64,000 bases of DNA from Microterricola viridarii. Lineage in GTDB: Bacteria; Actinomycetota; Actinomycetes; Actinomycetales; Microbacteriaceae. A model generated the notes under the pieces. It made no database searches. It saw nothing but the letters and a program-made list of their open reading frames with translations, and had not been told where the DNA came from. This document shows positions 19,432-28,396 of the stretch, in pieces. The position numbers and the translations under genes were made by a program. Numbering within the stretch: position 1 is the first letter of the stretch; each line of letters starts with the position of its first letter. The DNA lies in assembly GCF_001542775.1 (NCBI RefSeq), contig NZ_CP014145.1, positions 2,604,001 to 2,668,000 of the forward strand, given 5' to 3'.

Positions 19432-21303
19432 ATGCAGCACCAGGCGGCCACCACAGCGATCCAGCAGGCGAACGAGCGCTTGAAGGGCAGCCTGCCGTTC
19501 GGGGACACGCGGGACTTCGCGGACGCCGACCGGGGATTCATCGCCGCGCTGGAGCCCGGCGTCATCCGCTCGGCCGATGGGCGCACCGTCTGGGACAACG
19601 ACTCCTACGCGTTCCTGGCCGGCGAGGCGCCGCCGACCGTGAACCCCAGCCTGTGGCGGCAGTCACAGCTCACGGCGCGGCAGGGCCTGTACGAGGTGGT
19701 GCCCGGCATCTACCAGGTGCGCGGCCTCGACCTCTCGAACATGACGCTCGTCGAGAGCGACCGGGGCGTGATCGTGATCGACCCGCTGATCTCGACCGAG
19801 ACCGCCGCCGCCGCTCTCGGGCTCTACCGCGCGCACCGCGGCGAGCGCCCGGTCACCGCCGTCATCTACACGCACAGTCACATCGACCATTTCGGCGGGG
19901 TGTTCGGCGTCATCTCTCAGGCCGACGTCGACGCCGGACGGGTCCAGGTGATCGCGCCGGAAGGGTTCGTCGGGCACGCCGTCGCCGAGAACGTGTACGC
20001 AGGTACGGCCATGGGCAGGCGGGCCGGCTACATGTACGGCGCGGTGCTGGAGCGTGGCCCGTTCGGCTCGGTGGGGGCCGGCCTCGGCCAGACAACGTCC
20101 AGCGGCGAGGTGGGCCTGATCGTTCCGACCCTCGAGGTGAGGGAGACAGGTGAGACCCACACCGTCGACGGGGTGCAGATCGAGTTCCAGATGGCGCCGG
20201 GCACCGAGGCGCCGACCGAGATGCACTTCTATTTCCCCGCCCACCGCGCGCTCTGCATGGCCGAGAACGCCACCCACACGCTGCACAACCTGCTCACCCT
20301 GCGCGGCGCGCTGGTGCGCGACCCCAACGTGTGGTCGCACTACCTGACCGAGGCCATCGATACCTTCGGCGGCCGCAGCGACGTCGCCTTCGCCTCGCAC
20401 CACTGGCCGACCTGGGGCGCAGAGAACGTCGTAGAGTTCATGTCCACCCAGCGTGACCTGTATGCCTACCTGCACGACCAGACGCTGCGGCGGCTGAACC
20501 AGGGCGCAACGGGCGCAGAGATCGCCGAGGACTTCCCGCTGCCGCCGGCCCTCGAAGCGGCCTGGAACGCCCGCGGCTACTACGGCTCGGTCAGCCACAA
20601 CGTCAAGGCGATCTACCAGCGTTACATGGGCTGGTTCGACGGCAACCCGGCGCGGCTCTGGCCGCACCCGCCCGAGGCACAGGCCACCCGCTACGTCGCG
20701 GCGATGGGCGGCATCGAGCGCGTGGTCGAGTTGGCGCGGGCGGCCTTCACCGAGGGCGACTACCGCTGGGCGGCGGCCCTGCTCGACCATGCGGTGTTCG
20801 CGGATGCCGGCAACGCCGACGCCCGCGAACTGTATGCAGACACCCTGGAGCAGCTGGGCTACGGCTCCGAGAACGGCACCTGGCGCAACTTCTTCCTTGC
20901 GGGCGCGTTCGAGCTGCGCGAGGGCAACTTCGGCACGCCGACGGCCACCGCCGCGCCGGCCGTCGTCGCCCAGCTCACCCCGGAGCAGATGTTCGACGCC
21001 CTCGCGATCTCGGTGGACGGGCCGAAGGCCTGGCACCTCGATCTGCGCCTCGACGTGACCCTCACCGACCTCGGCGTCTCGTACTCGCTGACGCTGCGCA
21101 ACGGCGTTCTGGTCAGCCGCACGATCGAGCCGGATCCGGCCGCACCGGCGCTGCTCACCACCACGAAGCCGCGGATGATCGCGATGTTGGCCGGTGACCT
21201 CAGCTCGCCGGGCCTCGAGTTGAGCGGAGACGAGTCGGTGTTGCCGGCGCTGATGGGCGTGATGGATGCCGGCGACCCGGCGTTCAACATCGTCGTGCCG
21301 TAG
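19432..21303 (+). CDS. Alkyl sulfatase, SdsA1/BDS1-like metallo-beta-lactamase
   Basis: 623 aa. It hydrolyses alkyl sulfates such as dodecyl sulfate to alcohol and sulfate. Zinc motif THSHIDHFGG: H148, H150, D152, H153. AENATHTLHNLLTLRGA and ASHHWPTWG supply the remaining metal and substrate residues. A helical dimerisation region covers about 370-510, and an SCP2-like C-terminal domain (EQMFDALAISVDG) about 515-623. No signal peptide is visible, so it is probably cytoplasmic, unlike the secreted SdsA1. ATG 19432 has GAGGG upstream. It appears monocistronic. Confidence 0.95.
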   Translation: MQHQAATTAIQQANERLKGSLPFGDTRDFADADRGFIAALEPGVIRSADGRTVWDNDSYAFLAGEAPPTVNPSLWRQSQLTARQGLYEVVPGIYQVRGLDLSNMTLVESDRGVIVIDPLISTETAAAALGLYRAHRGERPVTAVIYTHSHIDHFGGVFGVISQADVDAGRVQVIAPEGFVGHAVAENVYAGTAMGRRAGYMYGAVLERGPFGSVGAGLGQTTSSGEVGLIVPTLEVRETGETHTVDGVQIEFQMAPGTEAPTEMHFYFPAHRALCMAENATHTLHNLLTLRGALVRDPNVWSHYLTEAIDTFGGRSDVAFASHHWPTWGAENVVEFMSTQRDLYAYLHDQTLRRLNQGATGAEIAEDFPLPPALEAAWNARGYYGSVSHNVKAIYQRYMGWFDGNPARLWPHPPEAQATRYVAAMGGIERVVELARAAFTEGDYRWAAALLDHAVFADAGNADARELYADTLEQLGYGSENGTWRNFFLAGAFELREGNFGTPTATAAPAVVAQLTPEQMFDALAISVDGPKAWHLDLRLDVTLTDLGVSYSLTLRNGVLVSRTIEPDPAAPALLTTTKPRMIAMLAGDLSSPGLELSGDESVLPALMGVMDAGDPAFNIVVP

Positions 21304-21324
21304 GCAGGGCCGGCCGTCACACCG

Positions 21325-22422
21325 TCAGGCGACGCCCGTCGTCGTGGGGGCCGCGCGCGCCTCGTCGGCGGGAGGCGGCGCCTGCGTGCTCAGCCCCTGG
21401 TTGCGCATGAACACGATCAGCCAGGTGAAGACGAGCACGGCGAGCACGAGCTCGACGGCGGTCAGGTTGTAGTACCCGGTCACGAACAGCACCGCGAGCA
21501 GCACGATCACGCCGACGAAGACGTAGCCGACGATCAGAAACACGCGCGGCGTGGTCGGGATCAGAGTGCGCAGCCGCAGCACCAGGGTGACGAAGACGAT
21601 GGCCATGCCGGTCGCCGAGAGGTTGTGCAGTTGCAGCGACTCGTCGACGGGAAAGATCCCGACGCAAGCCAGCAGGATGCCGATCAGCATGAGCGCCACC
21701 CGCACGAACAGGCGGTGCCGCCGCTCGTCGTCCGACCCGGCCGGCAGCGACGCCGTCGCGAAGTTCGCGATCGTCGTCACCAACGCGCCCGCGATGATCA
21801 GGGTCAGGTTGAACGCGCGCGCAGACAGGTCGTCCGTCATGCCGAGTGAACTGAGGTTCGCCTGCCACCAGTGCGGATCGGTGGCGCTCAACATGCTGGT
21901 CAGCATCCCAACCACCAGGAACAGCGCCAGCACCAGCGAGAGGCTGACCGGGGTCAGGTGCACGGCCGAGAGGAACACCACATACGCGGTCAGCGCGACG
22001 GCCACACCGGCCAGCAGCGCGGCAGAGAAGGGGAACACGACGGCGTCGACGAAACTCTGGGCGAGCACCGCGGCGACGCCGACCCAGCCGAGCAGCGCGA
22101 TCATGGCGTAGGTCAGGGCGATGGCGGCGGTGTCGAACCAGCGCAGGCGCGGGGCACCATCGGCCGCGGCACGACGGGGGCGCACCAGCATCCGCGCCCA
22201 CACCACCACGGCGAGCGCGACCAGCGCGGCGCAGACCGCAATCAGCTGGCCGAGTGAGCCGGGGCCGGCGATCGGCACCGCCCCCTCCCTGAACGCCACG
22301 ACGGCGACGAGGGTGCCGAGCACGAAACCGGCCGCCCCCACCATGAGGGCGACGGACTCGAGGGATTCCCGGCTCTCAGCCGGGTGCCGGAGCACCCGCA
22401 CGATCGATAGTGACTGGCTCAT
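21325..22422 (-). CDS. DUF998-like multi-pass membrane protein
   Basis: 365 aa with about ten transmembrane segments. DPHWWQANLSSLG followed by LSARAFNLTLIIAG is characteristic of DUF998-like proteins in actinobacteria. ATG 22422 has GGGAGGA upstream. It is the last gene of an apparent operon MFS transporter, small membrane protein, DUF998 (gap 38 bp). Function unknown. Confidence 0.82.
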   Translation of the reverse strand: MSQSLSIVRVLRHPAESRESLESVALMVGAAGFVLGTLVAVVAFREGAVPIAGPGSLGQLIAVCAALVALAVVVWARMLVRPRRAAADGAPRLRWFDTAAIALTYAMIALLGWVGVAAVLAQSFVDAVVFPFSAALLAGVAVALTAYVVFLSAVHLTPVSLSLVLALFLVVGMLTSMLSATDPHWWQANLSSLGMTDDLSARAFNLTLIIAGALVTTIANFATASLPAGSDDERRHRLFVRVALMLIGILLACVGIFPVDESLQLHNLSATGMAIVFVTLVLRLRTLIPTTPRVFLIVGYVFVGVIVLLAVLFVTGYYNLTAVELVLAVLVFTWLIVFMRNQGLSTQAPPPADEARAAPTTTGVA

Positions 22423-22460
22423 GTCGTCCTCCCGTTGTGCACTGTACCGGCGCCGCCCGG

Positions 22461-23012
22461 CTAATGAATGATGGCCTTCAACGCGATCATGGCCAGCCCG
22501 AACGCCGCGGTGCCCAACGTGCCGGCGATGCGGACGGGCCAGGAGCTGCCCCGCACGGTGAACGCGCTGAAGCCGAGCACGCCGAGCACGACGACGCCGA
22601 GCCAGAGCGCCGTCCACATCGCGACGGAGTCGTCGATCACACGCAGCGCACCGAGCAGCAGCACGAAGCAGGGCAGCAGCGCGGCGAACAGGAAGCCGAG
22701 GGAGCGGCGCACCGCGCGGTGGAACGCACCGGACAGGGTCGTCTCGTCGCCCTCCAACACGCCATGGCCGGCGACCGTGCCGGCGTAGACGTGCGCGGCC
22801 CAGAAGACGAGCACCGTGCCGATCACGGCGAGGAAGGTCTGCCAGCTCGTCGCGCCGTAACCTCCGGCGACGACGATCATGCCGCTGACGAGCACGATGC
22901 CGTACACCGATTCCTCGGTGATCAGCCCGGATCGCACCCGGACGAGCATCGTGGCCTTGGCCTCGCGTTCGGCAGCGGACCCTTCGTGGCCTGCGGGGGC
23001 TGCGTGGCTCAT
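22461..23012 (-). CDS. Small integral membrane protein, paralogue of the one at 4551-5084
   Basis: 183 aa. A hydrophilic N-terminus of about 35 residues is followed by about five hydrophobic segments. ESVYGIVLVSGMIVV, IGTVLVFWAAHVYAG, DDSVAMWTALWLGVV and the ending ALKAIIH match the other copy. Its ATG overlaps the stop of the MFS gene by 4 bp, so the two are translationally coupled. That suggests a role with the exporter, as inference from context. Confidence 0.82.
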   Translation of the reverse strand: MSHAAPAGHEGSAAEREAKATMLVRVRSGLITEESVYGIVLVSGMIVVAGGYGATSWQTFLAVIGTVLVFWAAHVYAGTVAGHGVLEGDETTLSGAFHRAVRRSLGFLFAALLPCFVLLLGALRVIDDSVAMWTALWLGVVVLGVLGFSAFTVRGSSWPVRIAGTLGTAAFGLAMIALKAIIH

Positions 23013-24712
23013 GATCCGCCTGGCCGGCTGCTGCGCCCCCTGCGGCGCCTGGGCACCGCCCTCTGGCTCTCTGGCTTCGCCTCCGGCTCACCGCTGCGTG
23101 TGCCGCCCGGCTTGCTGCCCGGCTTGCCCCCTGCCACCTCGTTCGGGATGCCGCGGGCGAACAGCATCGAGAATGCGGCGATCACGATGAGGGCGAAGAA
23201 CGAGGTGCGCAGCGAGCTGATCTGTGACTCGCTGTAGATCGTGGTGAGCGTCTGGGCATCGGCAGGGCTGAGGCCGGCATTCTCGGCGATGCCCTCAACG
23301 CTGGATGCGGGCACGATGGCCACGCCGCCCTCCGTGAGTTGACTGACCGTGGCGCGCACGTCGCTCGGCAGCTCGCTGGCGGCCACCCCGGAGGCGAACG
23401 ACGTCGCCAGTGCCCCGATCAGCACCGATCCGATCAGCGCGGTTCCGAGCGAGGATCCCAGGTTTTGGAACACGCCCTGCAGGCCACCGGCCTCACTCGA
23501 CTCGGAGGAGCTGACGGCCGACATGTTCACGTTGCCCAGTTGCGAGGCCAACAGCCCGAGCCCCGCGCCGGCACAGAACATGCCGGTGGCGAAGATCCAG
23601 CTCTTGAGGTCGACGTCCAGCGAGCCGAGCAGCACGATCGCGCTGAGCACCAGAATCGCCTGCCCCCAACGCACGATGCGCCTCGGGGACCACCGGGCCG
23701 AGAGCCGGGTGCCGACGATCGAGAACAGGATCAACGCGATCGACAGCGGGAAGATCTTGATGCCCGTCTGCAGGGCGTCCAGCCCCAACGTCATCTGCAG
23801 GTACACCGGCACCATGAAGAAGAGCCCGGCGGTGATCGCATACTGCGCGCCGAGCACGCTGAGGCCGCTGCGCAGCTGCCTGATCCCGAACATCTCCACG
23901 TGCACGAGCGGCGGCAGCCCCTTCGCGACGAGCTCCCTCTGCCGACGCACGAAGAAGTAGAGCAGCACGGCGCCGGCGAGCATGAACCAGGCGGTGAGCG
24001 AGATGCCGAGCGGGGCGATCGCCACCCCGTTGACCTCGGGCGAATGCAGCGGCGTCACCCAGCCCCAGGTCTTGCTCTGCAGCATGCCGAACACCACCCC
24101 GACGAGGCCGAGTGCCGACAGCAGCACGCTGAGCACGTCGATGCGCACCTTCCGCGGCGGCGTCGAATCGGTCACCCGGCGGGAGAATAGAACGACGATG
24201 GCCATGATCACGACCTCGGCGACGAAGACGTAGCGCCAGCTGAAATAGGTTGTGACGAATCCACCGATCAACGGCCCGGCCGCGACGGCCGCGCCAGAGA
24301 CGGCGCCGATTGTCGCGTAGGCGGTGATGCGGGCCGAGCCGGTGTAATTGTCGGCGATGAGGGCGGCGATGGCGGGGATCACGAGCACAGCACCCAGACC
24401 CTCGATAATCGACCAGCCGATGAAGAGCGTCTCGATGTTCGGGCTGAGTGCGGTGGTGAGCGAGCCGATCGCGTACACGATCGAGCCGATCACGAACGCG
24501 CGCCGACGCCCCCACACATCGCCGAGTTTCGCGCCGAGCAGCATAAACGCGGCCATCGTCAGCGTGTAGAAGGTGATGGCCGCCTGCATCGCGGTGACGG
24601 TCGTGTCCAGGTCGGCGACGACCGTGGAGATCGACACGTTCATCACCGTGCCGTCCAGCACCATGACGAACTGGGCGCTGCCGAGGATGAGAACGACGGT
24701 CCATTTCTTCAT
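23009..24712 (-). CDS. MFS transporter, DHA2 (14-helix) drug:H+ antiporter family
   Basis: 567 aa. Motif A is GAKLGDVWGRRRAFVIG after helix 2, and the first helix is MVLDGTVMNVSIS, both typical of EmrB/QacA-like exporters. An extracellular loop of about 60 residues precedes the last helix. The C-terminal 45 residues are a Pro/Gly/Arg-rich tail (RRRRGRSSRPGG). It leads a three-gene operon with two other membrane proteins and is divergent from the SHOCT protein at 24904. Substrate unknown. Confidence 0.92.
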   Translation of the reverse strand: MKKWTVVLILGSAQFVMVLDGTVMNVSISTVVADLDTTVTAMQAAITFYTLTMAAFMLLGAKLGDVWGRRRAFVIGSIVYAIGSLTTALSPNIETLFIGWSIIEGLGAVLVIPAIAALIADNYTGSARITAYATIGAVSGAAVAAGPLIGGFVTTYFSWRYVFVAEVVIMAIVVLFSRRVTDSTPPRKVRIDVLSVLLSALGLVGVVFGMLQSKTWGWVTPLHSPEVNGVAIAPLGISLTAWFMLAGAVLLYFFVRRQRELVAKGLPPLVHVEMFGIRQLRSGLSVLGAQYAITAGLFFMVPVYLQMTLGLDALQTGIKIFPLSIALILFSIVGTRLSARWSPRRIVRWGQAILVLSAIVLLGSLDVDLKSWIFATGMFCAGAGLGLLASQLGNVNMSAVSSSESSEAGGLQGVFQNLGSSLGTALIGSVLIGALATSFASGVAASELPSDVRATVSQLTEGGVAIVPASSVEGIAENAGLSPADAQTLTTIYSESQISSLRTSFFALIVIAAFSMLFARGIPNEVAGGKPGSKPGGTRSGEPEAKPESQRAVPRRRRGRSSRPGGS

Positions 24713-24903
24713 GCGTGCACCGATTCACTCGCGCGGCGCGGGCGGGTCCGGATGCCGCAAGCTCAGTATCGACCTCGGTGCGGTGGAGCGCAATGCTCCC
24801 GGCCTGGGCCGAATTTCTCATTCAAATAGGGGGAGGCACGGGGCGCCGGCGGCGGAGTACAGTCTCTGCCACTGGCGCAGCCGAGGGGGTGCGCCCCGAG
24901 AGA

Positions 24904-25296
24904 ATGGCCACGGATATGAACGTGTGGGACGTTGTCGGATTCTTGTTCTGGACCTGGGTCTTCGTTTGCTATCTGGTGATCTTGTTCTGGGTGCTCAGCG
25001 ATCTGTTCCGCGACCACCAGTTGAATGGCTGGTTCAAGGCGATCTGGATCATCTTCCTGATCTTCGTGCCGTTCATCACGGCCCTGGTCTACCTGATCGC
25101 GCGGGGTGGGTCGATGGGCGAGCGCTCCGGCAGGGCGCGCTACGGCGACGGCGTCGTGCCGGAGGACTACTCGAAGCCGGCACCGTCGAACACTCCGGCA
25201 TCCGACATCGCTCAGGCGAAGGCGTTGATGGATGCGGGCACCATCACGCCGGGCGAGTTCGACGCGCTCAAGGCCAAGGCCATGGGAGGGTACTGA
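24904..25296 (+). CDS. PLDc_N and SHOCT domain membrane protein
   Basis: 130 aa. Two transmembrane segments (about residues 10-32 and 43-66) form a PLDc_N-like domain (WVLSDLFRDHQLNGWFKAIWI). The C-terminal SHOCT helix pair is IAQAKALMDAGTITPGEFDALKAKAM. ATG 24904 follows GAGAG; an in-frame ATG at 24916 is an alternative. It lies 3 bp before the DUF2252 gene, so the two are co-transcribed. SHOCT motifs are thought to mediate assembly; its partner is unknown. Confidence 0.85.
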   Translation: MATDMNVWDVVGFLFWTWVFVCYLVILFWVLSDLFRDHQLNGWFKAIWIIFLIFVPFITALVYLIARGGSMGERSGRARYGDGVVPEDYSKPAPSNTPASDIAQAKALMDAGTITPGEFDALKAKAMGGY

Positions 25297-25299
25297 GCC

Positions 25300-26742
25300 A
25301 TGTCTGACACCGCCGGAACCAGGCACGCGGGCGGCGAGCTCTCCCCGGCCTTCGCACTGCGGGAGGAGGCCGGGCGGGAGGCGCGGCGCCGCACGCCCCG
25401 GTCCGCGCACGCCGTGTGGGCACCGGCAGCTGACCGCCCCGATCCCGTCACGCTGCTCGAGGAGCAGGCGGTCAACCGCGCCCCCGAACTAGTGCCCATC
25501 CGCTACGGGCGCATGGCGGTCTCCCCGTTCACCTTCTACCGTGGGGCCGCGCTGATCATGGCCTCCGATCTGGCCGACTCGCCGACATCCGGCATCACCG
25601 TGCAGCTCTGCGGCGATGCGCACCTGTCGAACTTCGGTGTCTTCGGAACCCCGGAGCGCACACTCACCTTCGACATCAACGACTTCGACGAGACCCTGCC
25701 CGGCCCGTGGGAATGGGATCTCAAGCGGCTGGCGGCCAGCTTCGAGGTCGCCGGGCAGCACCGCGGTTTCAGCGACGCCGAGCGCCGGGACAGCGTGCTG
25801 TCGCTGGCCAAGGCGTATCGGGAGCGGATGCGCACGGCCGCGCACTCACCGGTGTTGGCGTCTTGGTACAACCGGATCAGCGCCGATGACGCCCTGAACT
25901 GGCTGAAGCACGAGGAGGAGGAGAACCGGGCGGGCAAGCGGCAGGTGAAACGAACCACCGCGGTGCTCACCAAGGCGCTCTCCCGCGACAGCCTGAGCGC
26001 GTTCACGAAACTCGTCGGCGTCGTCGACGGCGAGCTGCGCATCCTCGCGGTGCCCCCTCTGATCGTTCCCATCGACGACCTCGCGCCTGCTGGCCGCACG
26101 CGCGAGGCGGAGGTGGAGCAAATGCGCCAGGTCATCGCCGAGTACCAGTCAACGCTCACCCAGCAGAACCACCCACTGCACGAGTTCGAGTACCTGCACA
26201 TGGCCCGCAAGGTCGTCGGCGTCGGCAGCGTCGGCACGCGGGCGTGGATCCTGTTGCTGCGCGGGCGCGACGACAAAGACCCGCTGCTGCTTCAGGCGAA
26301 GGAGGCGCAGGAATCGGTGCTTGAGCGCTTCCTACCGGCCAGCGAGTACGCGCACCACGGGGAGCGCGTCGTGCGCGGCCAGCGCATGATGCAGGCCGCG
26401 AGCGACATCTTCCTCGGCTGGCAGCGGGTGCAGGGCTTCGACGGCGAGCAGCGCGACTTCTACGTGCGCCAGTTGCACGATTGGAAGGGCTCGGCGGACG
26501 TCGAGAACATGGACGCGACCGGCGCGGTGTTGTACGCCCACCTCTGTGGGGAGACCCTGGCCAGGGCGCACGCGCGCACAGGCGACCGCGTCGCGATCGC
26601 CGCCTACCTCGGCTCCAGCGACGTGTTCGACCATGCGCTCGCCGACTTCGCCGCCGCGTACGCCCAGCAGAACGAGCGTGATTTCGCCGCGTTCGAGCAC
26701 GCCGTGGAATCGGGCAGGCTGCACGCCGTCAGCGGCCTCTAA
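25300..26742 (+). CDS. DUF2252 family protein (kinase-like fold)
   Basis: 480 aa. LCGDAHLSNFG (D106, H108, N111) and INDFDE (D128, D130) form the metal and nucleotide site pattern of DUF2252, which resembles aminoglycoside-phosphotransferase and HipA-like kinases. The N-terminus starts with a hydrophilic stretch, then RMAVSPFTFYRGAA, a family hallmark. It is co-transcribed with the SHOCT protein 3 bp upstream. The substrate is unknown in any organism, so kinase activity is an inference from fold. Confidence 0.9.
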   Translation: MSDTAGTRHAGGELSPAFALREEAGREARRRTPRSAHAVWAPAADRPDPVTLLEEQAVNRAPELVPIRYGRMAVSPFTFYRGAALIMASDLADSPTSGITVQLCGDAHLSNFGVFGTPERTLTFDINDFDETLPGPWEWDLKRLAASFEVAGQHRGFSDAERRDSVLSLAKAYRERMRTAAHSPVLASWYNRISADDALNWLKHEEEENRAGKRQVKRTTAVLTKALSRDSLSAFTKLVGVVDGELRILAVPPLIVPIDDLAPAGRTREAEVEQMRQVIAEYQSTLTQQNHPLHEFEYLHMARKVVGVGSVGTRAWILLLRGRDDKDPLLLQAKEAQESVLERFLPASEYAHHGERVVRGQRMMQAASDIFLGWQRVQGFDGEQRDFYVRQLHDWKGSADVENMDATGAVLYAHLCGETLARAHARTGDRVAIAAYLGSSDVFDHALADFAAAYAQQNERDFAAFEHAVESGRLHAVSGL

Positions 26743-26773
26743 CCCCGAAGCGGGGCACGGATCGTGGCACCGT

Positions 26774-27808
26774 TCAGGGCGCCGCGACGACCATGCGCGT
26801 TGACCGCCTCGAGCGCTTGACGACATACATCGCCTCGTCTGCCAGCCGGAGGGCAGCCTCGGCGGTCGTGCTGAGCGGGTCGACGACGACGACCCCGACG
26901 CTGGCCCCCGCGTAGTCGACGGGGCCGACACCGAGGTCGATGCGCCCCGTCGTGCAGTCGGCCAGCCGGGCGCGCACGGCCTCGGCGGCCTCTGCCGCGC
27001 CCCGTGTGTCACCGAACGCCGGCCCTGCCCCGATCACGACGAACTCATCGCCGCCGAGCCGGGCCAGCAGGTCGCCCTGCCGCAGCACAGAGCCGAGCCG
27101 ATGCGCGATGGTGAAGAGGAACTCGTCTCCCACCTCGTGGCCGTGGGCGTCGTTGACCGCCTTGAAGCCATCGAGGTCGATGAATGCGACGATCACACCC
27201 CGCCCGTCGCGGACGCCGCGGGCCAGCATGCGGCGCAGCTCGTCGAGCAGCAGCCGCCGGTTCGGCAGGCCGGTGAGGGCGTCCGTTGATGCGTGCGAGG
27301 CGAGTTCGCTGTTCGCCTGCTGCAGGCTCTGGAACAACAGTTCCCGCTCCACCTGTTGCCCGATCATCTTGGCGAACAGCTGCAACACCATCTGTGACTG
27401 CGGCTGGAGCGGCAGCGAGGTGGAACTCGCCGCGCAGAGCGTGCCGTAGAGCCCACCGGTCTCGGTCGCGATCGGCATGCTCACGTAGGTCTGGATGTTG
27501 AGCGCGGCCGCGGCCTCGGAATCTGACCAACGCTCCGGCACATCTGAGGTGTAGAAGTTGTTCTCGTCGAGTGCGCGCTTGCACAGCGTGTCTGCCCACG
27601 GAACCGTGAGCCCCTCCGGGATCTGCAGTGCGCTGACGTTACGAGAGAACAGGATGCTCTGCATTCCCTTGTCGAGGTCGACCGTGGTCAGGTACGTCGA
27701 CTCCAGACCGGTGACCGCTTCGAGCATCTCCAGCATCGGGCGAGCCAGCTCTTCAAGCGTCTTCGCAGCGGTCACTGTGAGGGAGAGCTGGTCAAGCACG
27801 GGGTCCAT
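26774..27808 (-). CDS. Diguanylate cyclase, GAF-GGDEF
   Basis: 344 aa. A GAF sensor (about residues 15-160) is joined by a short helix to a GGDEF domain (about 170-340). The catalytic loop is intact GGDEF at 252-256. A product-inhibition I-site RQGD lies at 243-246, exactly five residues before it. Makes cyclic di-GMP from GTP in the cytoplasm. ATG 27808 starts MDPVLDQLSLTV; the ribosome site is weak and the frame extends 12 codons upstream. No EAL partner in this window. Confidence 0.9.
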   Translation of the reverse strand: MDPVLDQLSLTVTAAKTLEELARPMLEMLEAVTGLESTYLTTVDLDKGMQSILFSRNVSALQIPEGLTVPWADTLCKRALDENNFYTSDVPERWSDSEAAAALNIQTYVSMPIATETGGLYGTLCAASSTSLPLQPQSQMVLQLFAKMIGQQVERELLFQSLQQANSELASHASTDALTGLPNRRLLLDELRRMLARGVRDGRGVIVAFIDLDGFKAVNDAHGHEVGDEFLFTIAHRLGSVLRQGDLLARLGGDEFVVIGAGPAFGDTRGAAEAAEAVRARLADCTTGRIDLGVGPVDYAGASVGVVVVDPLSTTAEAALRLADEAMYVVKRSRRSTRMVVAAP

Positions 27809-27854
27809 GAACCCATTCTGGCCACGATTGCGCGGCCAGACCAACAGCGCGCCG

Positions 27855-28262
27855 TCAGGCCGCCGATTCCTCCTGCGGCTCGAAGAGGTCGGCCGATCCC
27901 ATCGTCTTGTCGACGGCGATCTCCACCACGACCCGGATCGGGTTCACCCGCGGCTGCCGGTAGCGCCCGGCGTACAGCTCGACCGCGTGTGCGACGGCAT
28001 CCGCGTCACGATTGATCGTGGCCGGGCCAGAGAACGAGATCCATCGGCCCTCGTGAACCTGGGCGACCGTCGCCGTGCCACCGCGCTCCACGTTGCGCAC
28101 CTTCTGCGTGGCATCCGACGTGATGATGCGCACAACGCCGCCCTCCACCGTGAAGCCGACGGGCACCGAGTGGACGCCGCCGCGCCGGTCCAGTGTCGAC
28201 AGGATGCCCATGTGCCGCTCGCCCACGAAGTGCAGTGCGATCTCATTCAGCTGTGTCGTCAT
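27855..28262 (-). CDS. PPOX-class split-barrel protein, probably F420- or flavin-dependent
   Basis: 135 aa split-barrel. GERHMGILSTLDRRGGVHSVPVGFTVEGG is the usual opening of the PPOX F420-dependent group, and VELYAGRYRQPRVNPIRVVVEI the closing. ATG 28262 has GGTGAGAA upstream. It lies 46 bp upstream of, and probably co-transcribed with, the diguanylate cyclase. F420 use is inferred from family resemblance; FMN is possible. Confidence 0.82.
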   Translation of the reverse strand: MTTQLNEIALHFVGERHMGILSTLDRRGGVHSVPVGFTVEGGVVRIITSDATQKVRNVERGGTATVAQVHEGRWISFSGPATINRDADAVAHAVELYAGRYRQPRVNPIRVVVEIAVDKTMGSADLFEPQEESAA

Positions 28263-28396
28263 ACACCCATTCTCACCCAGCTCGCGGCGCAGCCCGGCAC
28301 CTCCGGCGACCCTTGCCGGAGGCCCGGAGCAGTTGTAGCCTGTCCGACACCAGCCCGCCGGTTCATCCCCCGAGACTGCTACCCGAAACGGTCGCC

